Shown: one piece after another, positions 1 through 8,207 of the stretch
Position numbering within the stretch: the stretch's first letter is position 1
Layout: each line of letters begins with the position of its first letter
Source of the DNA: Paenalicyclobacillus cellulosilyticus
GTDB taxonomy: Bacteria > Bacillota > Bacilli > Alicyclobacillales > Alicyclobacillaceae
Length of the DNA stretch: 64,000 nucleotides
Direction of reading: 5' to 3'
Assembly (NCBI RefSeq): GCF_014647315.1
Contig: NZ_BMOY01000007.1
Coordinates: forward strand, 18,195 to 82,194
Made by a program: the position numbers and the translations under genes
The notes under the pieces: model-generated
The model's database searches: none
Told to the model about the DNA's origin: nothing
Seen by the model: the letters and a program-made list of their open reading frames with translations, nothing else

Positions 1-726
1 CGGCGCACGGTGGTGGTGACCGGCGCGGGCAGCGGCATTGGACGAGCCGTGGCGCTGGCGTTCGCGCACGAAGGGGCACACCTGGTGCTCAACGACCTGC
101 CCCAGCAGCCGGGCATCCAGGCGGTGGCGGAAGAGGCGAAGGCGCTGGGGGCTGTCTGCGATCTGCGCCTTTGCGACGTGGCGGACCCGGACGCGGTGCG
201 GTCGATGTTTACGGGGCTTGCGCGAGTGGACGTGTTGGTCAACGCGGCGGGCTATTTGCGCGAGGCGCCGTTCACCGAGATGACCGATGAGGAATGGGAC
301 CGCATGATCCGGGTGCACCTGTACGGGACGTTCCACACCTGCCGGGAGGCGGCCCGGATCATGAAAACCCACGGCGGCGGGCGGATTGTGAACATCTCGT
401 CCGACTTAGGGCAGATTGGGTGCGAACGGTTGGCCCACTACGCGGCTGCAAAAGGCGGCGTGATTGCGTTGACGAAGAGTTTGGCGCGGGAGCTGGCGGG
501 AGACGGGATTTTGGTCAACAGCGTGGCGCCGGGCGCCACCCTCACCCCGCTCGTCGAGCAATTGGGTGAGGCGTACATCGCGGAGGAGGCGGCGCGGTAC
601 CCGCTCAAGCGCTTGGGCCGACCGGAGGAGATTGCCGCGGTGGTGTACTTCTTGGCTTCCGACGGCGCGAGCTTCATGACAGGTCAGATTGTGGGGGTCA
701 ACGGCGGCGGCGTGATGATGGGCTGA
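1..726 (+). CDS. SDR-family NAD(P)-dependent oxidoreductase, 5' end cut off
   Basis: A short-chain dehydrogenase/reductase whose first residues lie outside the window; the reading frame is open from base 1. Visible motifs are the dinucleotide-binding TGAGSGIG, the NAA motif, catalytic Ser in NISS, and Tyr/Lys in YAAAK, so the active-site set is complete. The C-terminal half ends in a typical SDR closing segment (TGQIVGVNGGG). Substrate cannot be told from sequence; 3-oxoacyl reductase-like or sugar/alcohol dehydrogenase activity are both possible. It leads the run of plus-strand genes to 5698 and probably belongs to the same catabolic operon, with a gap of about 85 nt to the permease. Confidence 0.9.
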   Translation, partial: RRTVVVTGAGSGIGRAVALAFAHEGAHLVLNDLPQQPGIQAVAEEAKALGAVCDLRLCDVADPDAVRSMFTGLARVDVLVNAAGYLREAPFTEMTDEEWDRMIRVHLYGTFHTCREAARIMKTHGGGRIVNISSDLGQIGCERLAHYAAAKGGVIALTKSLARELAGDGILVNSVAPGATLTPLVEQLGEAYIAEEAARYPLKRLGRPEEIAAVVYFLASDGASFMTGQIVGVNGGGVMMG

Positions 727-810
727 ATTCCCTCGCCGCGGCCGCGCGCGGCAGGAAAAGGACGAGGAAACAAGGACGAGATAGAAGCGCTGCGAAAGAA
801 GGTGATGCGG

Positions 811-2271
811 GTGAACATCGCGGAATTTCTCGGGTACGACCGGCACGGCACCATCCAGGAGATTCCCACCACGCTCAACCGGAGCAAGCTGGGAACGCTG
901 GGCGTGTCGCTGGCGGCGCTCGGCTTCAACGCGCCGGCGTGGGTGGCCGCTTCCTCGATGTCCATCTTGTACGGCATCGTGGGCACCGCGGCGCCGTTGA
1001 CGCTGCTCATCGCCTACGTGTTTCCGATGCTGGTGTTGGCGCTGGCGCTTGTGTATCTGACGCGGCTCGCGCCGAGTGCGGGCGGCATCTTCACGTTCGC
1101 GTCGCGGTTTCTCCACTCCGACGCGGGCACCATCCTCGGCTGGGCGTACGTGGTCATGGCGGCGACCGTCACGCCGATGACCGCGGTGATTGGCGCCGAG
1201 TACATCCAGGCGCTCATTCCGGCGCTCAAAGGCGGGGTGCTGGCGCAGGTCATCGGGACGGTGATGGTCCTCACCTTTATGGTGGTCAGCCTGCGGGGGA
1301 TTGAGATCACAGCCCGCGCCGCGGCGACGTTCCTGGTGTTCGAGGTGGGCGTGGTCGTCGGGCTGGGGCTCCTCGGCATCCTCCACCCGGACATCGCTCA
1401 TCCGTCGTTCTCCAGCCTCTACTCCGTCTCAGCGGCCGGAGGATGGGGTGCCGTCGGCCGGGGCGTACTGTTTGGTTTGTGGATGCTCGCCAATTTCGAC
1501 TCAGCCATCAACTTCATCGAAGAGGCCAAGGTGCCCGTGCGGACCATCCAGCGCTCGCTTATCTTGGTGCTCTCGGCCGCGTTCGTGATCTACAGCATCG
1601 CAGCCATCGGCTGGCAGTTCGCCATCCCGGTGGATCAGCTGGCAAAGATTGTGGAGAGCGGCGATGGCGGGCCGATTGCGGCGGTGGCGCACAAGTACCT
1701 GCCGAACTGGCTGAACTGGATCGCCGTCTTCGTCGTCATCACTTCCGCCTCCGCCGGCTTGCAGATCTCAATGACTTCCGGGGCGCGGGCGGCGTACCGC
1801 ATGAGTCAGGACGGGCACCTGCCGGCGGTGCTCGGCCGAGTCAACGGCAAGAAGGTGCCTTGGGTCATCACGGTGCTCATCTCGGCGTACGCCGTCCTGC
1901 TCGTGTGGCTCAAACCCCTCGCCGACCTGCAGTGGTATTACGATGTCATCACCATCACGTTGGTGATCTCGTACATGACGGCGCTCATGGCGTTCATCGC
2001 GGTGACGTTCCGGAAGCGGCCGCTGGGCCAGGCGCTCCTCGTCAACATCCTGCCCGCGCTGTCGCTGTTGGTGCTCGCGTACATCGGATACACGGCGGGT
2101 GCGGTGCCGGCATCGCCCGGCGATTTGTACAACGCATGGTATATGGGTGGCCTCGTCGTGCTGACGGGCGCGCTGTGGGTGTGGTACGGGAAGCGGTCGC
2201 GGTCCGCACCGCCCCCTGCGACAGGGGCCCATCCGATGCCTGCGGAATCCACGGGGAGTGAGGCGCCTTGA
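811..2271 (+). CDS. APC-superfamily amino acid/polyamine permease
   Basis: Membrane transporter of the amino acid-polyamine-organocation superfamily, about 486 residues with roughly 12 hydrophobic segments and a polar Pro/Ala-rich C-terminal tail. The N-terminal part has the helix-breaking Gly-rich stretch typical of APC transporters. GTG at 811 is preferred because AGAAGG lies 7-8 nt upstream; in-frame GTG 802 and ATG 805 sit on top of that site. It overlaps the next gene by four bases (TTGA), implying translational coupling. Given its neighbours (deacetylase-fold hydrolase, ureohydrolase, semialdehyde dehydrogenase), it probably imports the nitrogenous substrate of the pathway. The substrate itself is unknown. 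Confidence 0.88.
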   Translation: MNIAEFLGYDRHGTIQEIPTTLNRSKLGTLGVSLAALGFNAPAWVAASSMSILYGIVGTAAPLTLLIAYVFPMLVLALALVYLTRLAPSAGGIFTFASRFLHSDAGTILGWAYVVMAATVTPMTAVIGAEYIQALIPALKGGVLAQVIGTVMVLTFMVVSLRGIEITARAAATFLVFEVGVVVGLGLLGILHPDIAHPSFSSLYSVSAAGGWGAVGRGVLFGLWMLANFDSAINFIEEAKVPVRTIQRSLILVLSAAFVIYSIAAIGWQFAIPVDQLAKIVESGDGGPIAAVAHKYLPNWLNWIAVFVVITSASAGLQISMTSGARAAYRMSQDGHLPAVLGRVNGKKVPWVITVLISAYAVLLVWLKPLADLQWYYDVITITLVISYMTALMAFIAVTFRKRPLGQALLVNILPALSLLVLAYIGYTAGAVPASPGDLYNAWYMGGLVVLTGALWVWYGKRSRSAPPPATGAHPMPAESTGSEAP

Positions 2272-3101
2272 CGTGGTTGAAAGGGTATCGCATGGCGGTG
2301 GCGCTGTGCTTCGACGTGGACGCGGAGGCGGGTTGGGTGACCGATCCAACCAACCGACGGCGGCTGTCGCTCCTCTCGGCGGCCGCCTTCGGGCGGCGCG
2401 TGGGGGTCGGGCGCATCCTGGAGTTGCTCGCGAAGCACCAGCTGCGAGCAACGTTCTTCATACCCGGCTACACGGCCGAGATTGACCCGGACGTGGTGCG
2501 CCGCATTGCAGCCGCGGGCCACGCGGTCGGGTGTCACGGGTATCACCACGAGCGCACCGACACCCTCACCTGGGAGGAGGAGGACGACATCCTGCGCCGG
2601 TCGAAAGCGGTGCTCGCGGCGCTGACGGGCGCCCAACCCATCGGGTACCGGGCGCCGTGGTGGGAGCTGACGCCCCAGACCCTGGTGTTGCTCGACCGGC
2701 ACGGGTTTTTATACGATAGCAGCCTCATGGGCCTCGACCGTCCGTACTTGGTGCGGGTTCCGGAGACGGATCGCACGTTGTTCGAGATCCCTGTGACTTG
2801 GTTGCTCGACGACTGGGAGCAGTTTGCGTACAGCGCTGTGCCCGCGAGCGGCTGTGTCATTGAGGAGCCGGATAAGGTCTTCCGGCTGTGGAAGGCGGAG
2901 TTCGACGCCCTCTGTGCGGCGGGGGGAGTGTTCACCCTGACCATGCACCCGGAGGTCATCGGACGGGCCTCCCGGATCCGGATGCTCGATGACCTCATTC
3001 AAGCGATGAAGCAGCATCCGGGCGTGTGGTTTTGCACGCTGGACGAATTGTACGCCGCGTGGTCCAGCGGCGAGGTGGAGGCACCGGTGTTCGACTACTG
3101 A
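2268..3101 (+). CDS. PuuE-type polysaccharide-deacetylase-fold amidohydrolase
   Basis: A 277-residue NodB/CE4-fold hydrolase. It starts with TTG overlapping the permease stop, with GGGAGTGAGG just upstream. Motifs in order: FDVDAEAGW (metal and base Asp), TFFIPGY, the metal-binding HGYHHE, YRAPWWE, EIPVTWLLDDW and MHPEVIGR near the C-terminus. There is no signal peptide or membrane segment, so it is cytoplasmic. That and the EIPVTW...DDW pattern resemble the PuuE allantoinase / HP0310 branch more than cell-wall deacetylases. I infer C-N bond hydrolysis on a small metabolite, upstream of or alongside the ureohydrolase. A true peptidoglycan or chitin deacetylase is less likely. Confidence 0.8.
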   Translation: MTWLKGYRMAVALCFDVDAEAGWVTDPTNRRRLSLLSAAAFGRRVGVGRILELLAKHQLRATFFIPGYTAEIDPDVVRRIAAAGHAVGCHGYHHERTDTLTWEEEDDILRRSKAVLAALTGAQPIGYRAPWWELTPQTLVLLDRHGFLYDSSLMGLDRPYLVRVPETDRTLFEIPVTWLLDDWEQFAYSAVPASGCVIEEPDKVFRLWKAEFDALCAAGGVFTLTMHPEVIGRASRIRMLDDLIQAMKQHPGVWFCTLDELYAAWSSGEVEAPVFDY

Positions 3102-3182
3102 AACCGTAGCCACCGCCTGTGACGCGCAAGCGGGATGCTTCGCCCGTCCGGCTGCGGAAACCGGCGATCTGAGACAGAGGGG

Positions 3183-4145
3183 ATGGAAGAGACCGTGGCA
3201 TCCGACATGATGCGTTATCCACGCTTCGAGGGCATCCGGACGTTCATGCGGCTTCCGTACGAGCCAGCGCCGGTGGCATGCGATGCGGTCATCCTCGGGG
3301 CGCCGTTCGATACGGCGGCCAGTTTTCGGAGCGGCGCGCGCTTTGGCCCGGAAGCCATCCGCCGGATTTCTTCCTTGCTTCGTCCGGCCAACGTCCATCA
3401 CCGGGTGCGGCCGCTCGATTGGCTGCGGGTGGTGGACGGCGGTGACGCCATGGTCATCCCGGGCAACACGTCGCGCAGCCATGACCTGATTGAAGCAGCG
3501 GTGTCCGGCTGGGTCAGCCAGGGCGCGGTGCCAATCACGCTTGGCGGCGATCATTCCATCGCGTTGGCGGAATTGCGCGCGCTGGCGAAACACCACGGTC
3601 CGCTGTCGCTAATCCATTTCGACGCCCACGGCGACACCTGGGACGAGTATTGGGGTGAGCGGTACACCCATGGAACACCGTTTCGCAGGGCGGTGGAAGA
3701 GGGGCTGTTGGATCCGGCGCGATCGACGCAGATTGGCATCCGCGGGACGGTGTATGACCCGGACGACATCGAGGAAGGCAGGCGCCTGGGCTTTGCGGTG
3801 TGGACCATCGACGAGGTCCGTCAGCGCGGCCTGGACGGCGTCATGACGGCGGCCCGCGAGCGAGCCGGGCGTGCGAAGGTGTTCGTGAGCTTCGACATCG
3901 ATTGCCTGGATCCGGCGTACGCACCGGGGACGGGGACGCCGGAGATTGGGGGATTCACCACCCATGAGGCGCTGGCGCTGGTGCACGGCCTCAAGGGTCT
4001 GCACCTCGTCGGTTTTGATGTGGTGGAGGTGCTGCCGGCGCTCGACGTGGCGGAGATCACGGCATTGGCCGCGGCGACAATGGTGTTTGAATTCCTGAGC
4101 CTCCTGGCGGCCGCGAAACGGGACGCCGCAGGCCAACCCGGTTAG
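3183..4145 (+). CDS. Agmatinase-like ureohydrolase (arginase family)
   Basis: Binuclear manganese ureohydrolase of about 320 residues. All metal-ligand motifs are intact: GGDHS, FDAHGDT and [10 protein letters not shown] followed by PGTGTPE. The family cleaves a guanidino or ureide group, releasing urea or ammonia. The loop after the third motif (GTGTPEIGG) is agmatinase/guanidinobutyrase-like, but substrate cannot be fixed. Start codon is uncertain among ATG 3183, GTG 3195 (GGAAGAG upstream) and ATG 3207. It sits between a PuuE-type amidohydrolase and a malonate/methylmalonate-semialdehyde dehydrogenase. That suggests the product amine or amino acid feeds towards a semialdehyde. Confidence 0.88.
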   Translation: MEETVASDMMRYPRFEGIRTFMRLPYEPAPVACDAVILGAPFDTAASFRSGARFGPEAIRRISSLLRPANVHHRVRPLDWLRVVDGGDAMVIPGNTSRSHDLIEAAVSGWVSQGAVPITLGGDHSIALAELRALAKHHGPLSLIHFDAHGDTWDEYWGERYTHGTPFRRAVEEGLLDPARSTQIGIRGTVYDPDDIEEGRRLGFAVWTIDEVRQRGLDGVMTAARERAGRAKVFVSFDIDCLDPAYAPGTGTPEIGGFTTHEALALVHGLKGLHLVGFDVVEVLPALDVAEITALAAATMVFEFLSLLAAAKRDAAGQPG

Positions 4146-4219
4146 CGGCGGGCATCGTGCGCGTGCAGGCCGAACATGGAGAAACCGCGTGGATAGCAGA
4201 TGATGTGGAGGGAGCGTGG

Positions 4220-5698
4220 GTGACCATGCATATTCAGATGAAGTCCGCGCCCATTTTGAAAAACTTCATCGGCGGGAAGTGGGTCGAGTCGAAATCCACG
4301 GTTCGGGAGGTGGTGTTCAATCCGGCGCTCGGGGAGCCGTTGGCCGAGGTGCCGCTGTCCACGCGCGAGGACGTGGCGGCGGCGGTCGCGGCGGCCAAAG
4401 AGGCGTTTCGGACCTGGAGCCGCACACCGGTGCCGAAGCGGGCGAGAATTTTGTTTCGTTTTCAACAGTTGCTGGTGGAGCACTGGGACGAACTTGCCCG
4501 GCTCATCACCACGGAGAACGGCAAGAGCTACAAGGACGCGTACGGCGAGGTGCAGCGCGGCATCGAGTGTGTCGAGTTTGCCGCCGGCGTCCCGACCTTG
4601 ATGATGGGGTCGCAGTTGCCGGACATCGCCACCGATATGGAGTCGGGGATGTACCGTTATCCCCTCGGCGTCGTCGCGGGCATCACCCCGTTCAACTTTC
4701 CGATGATGGTCCCGGCCTGGATGTTCCCGCTCGCCATCGCCTGCGGCAACACGGTGGTGCTCAAGCCGTCGGAGCGGGCGCCGCTGTCCGCCAACCGCCT
4801 GGCGGAGCTGTTCGCGGAAGCCGGTCTCCCGGACGGGGTGCTCAACGTCGTCCATGGCGCGAACGACGTGGTCAACGCCATGTTGGAGCACGAGGACATC
4901 CGGGCCATTTCGTTCGTCGGATCGCAGCCGGTGGCCGAGTATGTGTACCGGAAGGCGGCCGCGCACGGCAAGCGCGTGCAGGCGTTGGCCGGCGCAAAGA
5001 ACCACACCATCGTCATGCCCGACGCCGATCTCGACCAGGCGGTGAAACAGATCATCACGGCGGCGTTCGGATCCGCGGGTGAGCGTTGCATGGCCGCTTC
5101 GGTGGTGGTGCCGGTCGGCTCCATCGCCGACGCCCTGGTGGAGAAACTGGTGCGGGCGGCGGATGAAATCAAAATCGGCAACGGATTGGACGAAGATGTT
5201 TTTCTTGGCCCCGTCATCCGCGAGGCACACAAAGAGCGGACCTTGCGGTACATCGAGTTGGGCGAACAGGAGGGTGCGCTGCTGGTCCGCGACGGGCGAA
5301 AGGACGAAGCGGTGCGCGGGCCTGGGTATTTCGTGGGGCCGACGATTTTCGACCACGTGCGACCGGGGATGAAGCTGTGGACCGACGAGATCTTCGCGCC
5401 GGTGCTGTCCATCGTGCGGGCGAAGGACCTCGATGAAGCCATCGCGATTGCGAACCAATCCGAGTTTGCCAACGGTGCCTGCATCTTCACCCACGACGCG
5501 CGCGCCATCCGCAAGTTCCGGGAAGAGATTGACGCCGGCATGCTCGGGGTCAACGTCGGCGTGCCGGCTCCGATGGCGTTTTTCCCGTTCTCCGGATGGA
5601 AGAAGTCGTTCTACGGGGATCTGCATGCCAACGGCCGTGACGGGGTGGAGTTCTACACAAGGAAGAAAATGGTCACCGCCCGCTACGACCACCTGTGA
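4220..5698 (+). CDS. mmsA: Methylmalonate-semialdehyde dehydrogenase (CoA-acylating)
   Basis: Aldehyde dehydrogenase superfamily member, about 492 residues, of the CoA-acylating MmsA/IolA branch. It converts malonate or methylmalonate semialdehyde to acetyl- or propionyl-CoA with NAD+. Seen: substrate-channel [10 protein letters not shown], cofactor-binding [13 protein letters not shown], the catalytic Cys in GSAGERCMA, and the family C-terminus [17 protein letters not shown] 4220 has GGAGGGAG 5-6 nt upstream; ATG 4226 is an alternative. It closes the operon; valine, beta-alanine and myo-inositol degradation all use this enzyme. No other iol genes are nearby, so beta-alanine or a similar amine-derived semialdehyde is the more likely input. 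Confidence 0.92.
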   Translation: MTMHIQMKSAPILKNFIGGKWVESKSTVREVVFNPALGEPLAEVPLSTREDVAAAVAAAKEAFRTWSRTPVPKRARILFRFQQLLVEHWDELARLITTENGKSYKDAYGEVQRGIECVEFAAGVPTLMMGSQLPDIATDMESGMYRYPLGVVAGITPFNFPMMVPAWMFPLAIACGNTVVLKPSERAPLSANRLAELFAEAGLPDGVLNVVHGANDVVNAMLEHEDIRAISFVGSQPVAEYVYRKAAAHGKRVQALAGAKNHTIVMPDADLDQAVKQIITAAFGSAGERCMAASVVVPVGSIADALVEKLVRAADEIKIGNGLDEDVFLGPVIREAHKERTLRYIELGEQEGALLVRDGRKDEAVRGPGYFVGPTIFDHVRPGMKLWTDEIFAPVLSIVRAKDLDEAIAIANQSEFANGACIFTHDARAIRKFREEIDAGMLGVNVGVPAPMAFFPFSGWKKSFYGDLHANGRDGVEFYTRKKMVTARYDHL

Positions 5699-5743
5699 AC
5701 GACCGCCTGTGAGGTGCCGCGTGGATTCCACGAAGCGCATCGT

Positions 5744-6907
5744 TTACTCCGCCAACGCATGATCCGCCTGGAGATCCGCCCCGTTCCACAGGGCTTTCGC
5801 CGTCCATGGGACGGGCGGATGGGCCCAAAACGGGTCGTCCGGGGGCAGGCCGAGCGGGAGCAGGCCGGTGGTGCACAGATACAGGCTGCCGGTGGAGATG
5901 TAACCTTCGGCCAAGCCCGGTTGATGGCCGCAGAGGCCGATGCGCAACCACCCGTCCTGGTCGAACGTGCCAGGGGCGTGCAGCGTCCGTTGGAGCACCG
6001 CCGTCAGTGCGCACCGTACCTGCGCCGGTGTGACTTCCGGCGGCAGGAGGCGCAACAGCGCCATCTGCGCCAGGGCATGGAACGCGCCCAACCGGTACGT
6101 GATGGACCGCCCGAGGGGCGGGTACGATCCGTCGGGGCCAATCAGCCGCTCGAGCACGGCCGCGTATCGCTGCGCCCGGCGGAGGATGGGTTCGCGCAGT
6201 GCCGCCCAATCCGGGTGGTGGTGCGCCATGCGCAGCGTGATGTCGACGAGCATCGGGTGGATGACGAAGCTGTTGTAGTAATCCCAGTGGAAAGATGGCC
6301 CGTCGCCGTACGCCCCGTCTCCCACGTACCACTGCTCGAACTGCCGCAGGGCGTAGTCCACCCGCACCTGGTCCCAGTCCTGGCCCATGAAATGCAGGGC
6401 CGTCTCGATCATCGCGGAGAACAGCAGCCAGTTGTTGAATGGCGGCTTGCGGCCGTAGCGCGTGGCTTGAAGACAGGCGATGATCTGCCCCTGCACCCGC
6501 GGCGTGAGTTTGTGCCACAGCTCGGTGGGCGCCCGCAGGATGGCCTGCGCCAAGAACGCTGTGTCGACGATGGGCTGACCCCCTTCCGTAAAGTTCATGA
6601 AGTCGGGCGAACCCGGATCGGTCGCCGCGTCCAGCGCCTCGCGCGCCAGCGCGGCATAGTGCTGCCGGCGTTCCTCCTCGTCGCCGGTCAGCCCGTGCAG
6701 CTCCAACCAGGGTGCCGTGCCGACCAAGGTGCGGCTGAACGCCTCGAGGTGCGTGTAACGGGCGCGATCGCGCTCCCTTGCCTCGACGGGCATGCGTCGT
6801 TTGAGTTCCCGCGCCGCCAGGGCGGACAGCACCGGGTGGATGATGCGCAGAAGCGTATCCAGCCAGAGACTGCGTTCCGTCAGGCCGGGCGAGGAGGGAT
6901 GCGGCAT
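5744..6907 (-). CDS. DUF2264 family protein, probable alpha/alpha-barrel glycosidase
   Basis: 387 residues, starting at ATG 6907 with AAGGAGG 8 nt upstream. The sequence fits DUF2264: an LHG segment near residue 50, a DFMNF...GGQPIVDTAF region, a conserved FNNWLLFSAMIE stretch and an FHWDYYNSFVIHPM core. From memory, DUF2264 is linked to a CAZy glucuronidase-type family (GH154); I could not check this. No signal peptide is present, so it should act on imported oligosaccharide. It follows a minus-strand MFS gene by about 100 nt and may share its transcript. The gene is convergent with mmsA. Confidence 0.75.
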   Translation of the reverse strand: MPHPSSPGLTERSLWLDTLLRIIHPVLSALAARELKRRMPVEARERDRARYTHLEAFSRTLVGTAPWLELHGLTGDEEERRQHYAALAREALDAATDPGSPDFMNFTEGGQPIVDTAFLAQAILRAPTELWHKLTPRVQGQIIACLQATRYGRKPPFNNWLLFSAMIETALHFMGQDWDQVRVDYALRQFEQWYVGDGAYGDGPSFHWDYYNSFVIHPMLVDITLRMAHHHPDWAALREPILRRAQRYAAVLERLIGPDGSYPPLGRSITYRLGAFHALAQMALLRLLPPEVTPAQVRCALTAVLQRTLHAPGTFDQDGWLRIGLCGHQPGLAEGYISTGSLYLCTTGLLPLGLPPDDPFWAHPPVPWTAKALWNGADLQADHALAE

Positions 6908-7007
6908 GGGGGCAACCTCCTTGCTCAAGGTGGTCGTCACCGTGTCACAGAGAGACTTTTCATGTTCGTGGATGATAACACAACCTTCAGGTCGGCGGGA
7001 GACGCTT

Positions 7008-8207
7008 TCATGCCTCCGTCGGCTTCGCCGTTTGCTCATGTTCCTTCACCCACCCAAGCAGCAGCGACGAGACCACCACCAACCCCATCGGCACAAAGAA
7101 GATGTGCGGCGAGTAGCCCGGGATGAGGTTCGGGGTGAGATAACCGAGCAGGGATGCGGTCTGCGACAAAAACAGATAGAGCGAGCTGCCAAAGCCGGTC
7201 CGTGTCAGGAACATGCGCTGCACGTAACTCATGCCCACGCTGTAGAGCACCGACACATAGAACGAATGCACGGGCTGCATCGCCACCAGCCAAGGCAAGG
7301 CGGGATGCAGCGCGTACACCGCGTACACGCCGAAGCCCAGCGCGGCGGCGATCCGGATGACGCGCACGGTACCGTAGCGCGCGGCGGCGTACCCGGCCAC
7401 CGTCATCCACAGCAGTTCGAAGATGGCTTGGACACTCCAAAGGTGAGAGACGAGGGCCGGACTGTGGTAAAGGGCGTCGACGACGAGCGGAAAATAAAGG
7501 CCGCGGATGGCGTCGCCGCACAACAGGATGAGCAGGGCGAAGATGCCGATCCACTGAAACGGGATCGCGGACTGCGGCAGCGGGCGGTAGCCGCTGGTGC
7601 GCTCCCGGTACCCTGCAAGCAGCAACAGGATCAATGCATAGCTTACGAAGTTTCCCCACAACACCCCGGCGAACGAGACGGCGGTGAACAGCTCGGCGCC
7701 GAGCAACAGGCCGAGAAAGAAGCCGCAGCTCATCATCGCGCGCAGCCAGACGATGGCCATTTCCGCGATGGCGGGCGCTTCGACCGTGAAATGGCTGCGC
7801 GCCATGGCGAACAACTGCCCCATGATGACCCCGGCCGGACTGGTCGCCAGGACCATGGCGCCAAGCGCCGTCAGAAAGCTGTCCGCATGCAGGTACCACA
7901 ACAGCCCTGCCATGCAGAGAACCGCGGCGAGGATGGGCAGGGTCCGTTTGTGCCGCACCCTGTCGCTGGCGATCCCGGTCCCGAGCGTCACGGCCATATC
8001 GGTGAGGAGCGATACGGAGACGAGCACCGATACCTGCAACTTGGTCAGCCCGACGTGTTGGGCGAGATAGATGGCATTCATCGGGCGCAGGATGCCCTGG
8101 GCGCATCCGTACGCCAGCATCGCCGTGAAGAGGCGCCAGCTGCCGGGGATGCGCAAGAACGCCCGCACATCCTGCCCCATGCGTGTCAAGTGCTCTTCAC
8201 GCCCCAT
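7008..8207 (-). CDS. MFS transporter (12-helix, sugar-type)
   Basis: About 399 residues, with roughly 12 hydrophobic segments in two halves and an RVRHKR motif in the first cytoplasmic loop (the usual MFS signature position). The start is unresolved: ATG 8207 overlaps the upstream DHA2 gene by 22 nt, while ATG 8180 begins 5 nt after that gene's stop. Neither has a strong ribosome binding site, suggesting translational coupling. Position just upstream of the DUF2264 gene makes sugar or oligosaccharide transport plausible, but that is inference. Confidence 0.82.
   Translation of the reverse strand: MGREEHLTRMGQDVRAFLRIPGSWRLFTAMLAYGCAQGILRPMNAIYLAQHVGLTKLQVSVLVSVSLLTDMAVTLGTGIASDRVRHKRTLPILAAVLCMAGLLWYLHADSFLTALGAMVLATSPAGVIMGQLFAMARSHFTVEAPAIAEMAIVWLRAMMSCGFFLGLLLGAELFTAVSFAGVLWGNFVSYALILLLLAGYRERTSGYRPLPQSAIPFQWIGIFALLILLCGDAIRGLYFPLVVDALYHSPALVSHLWSVQAIFELLWMTVAGYAAARYGTVRVIRIAAALGFGVYAVYALHPALPWLVAMQPVHSFYVSVLYSVGMSYVQRMFLTRTGFGSSLYLFLSQTASLLGYLTPNLIPGYSPHIFFVPMGLVVVSSLLLGWVKEHEQTAKPTEA

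Noticed and set aside
4142..5740. Long minus-strand frame opposite the semialdehyde dehydrogenase
   Set aside because: Mirror of a clear aldehyde dehydrogenase; His/Arg-rich and without recognisable motifs.
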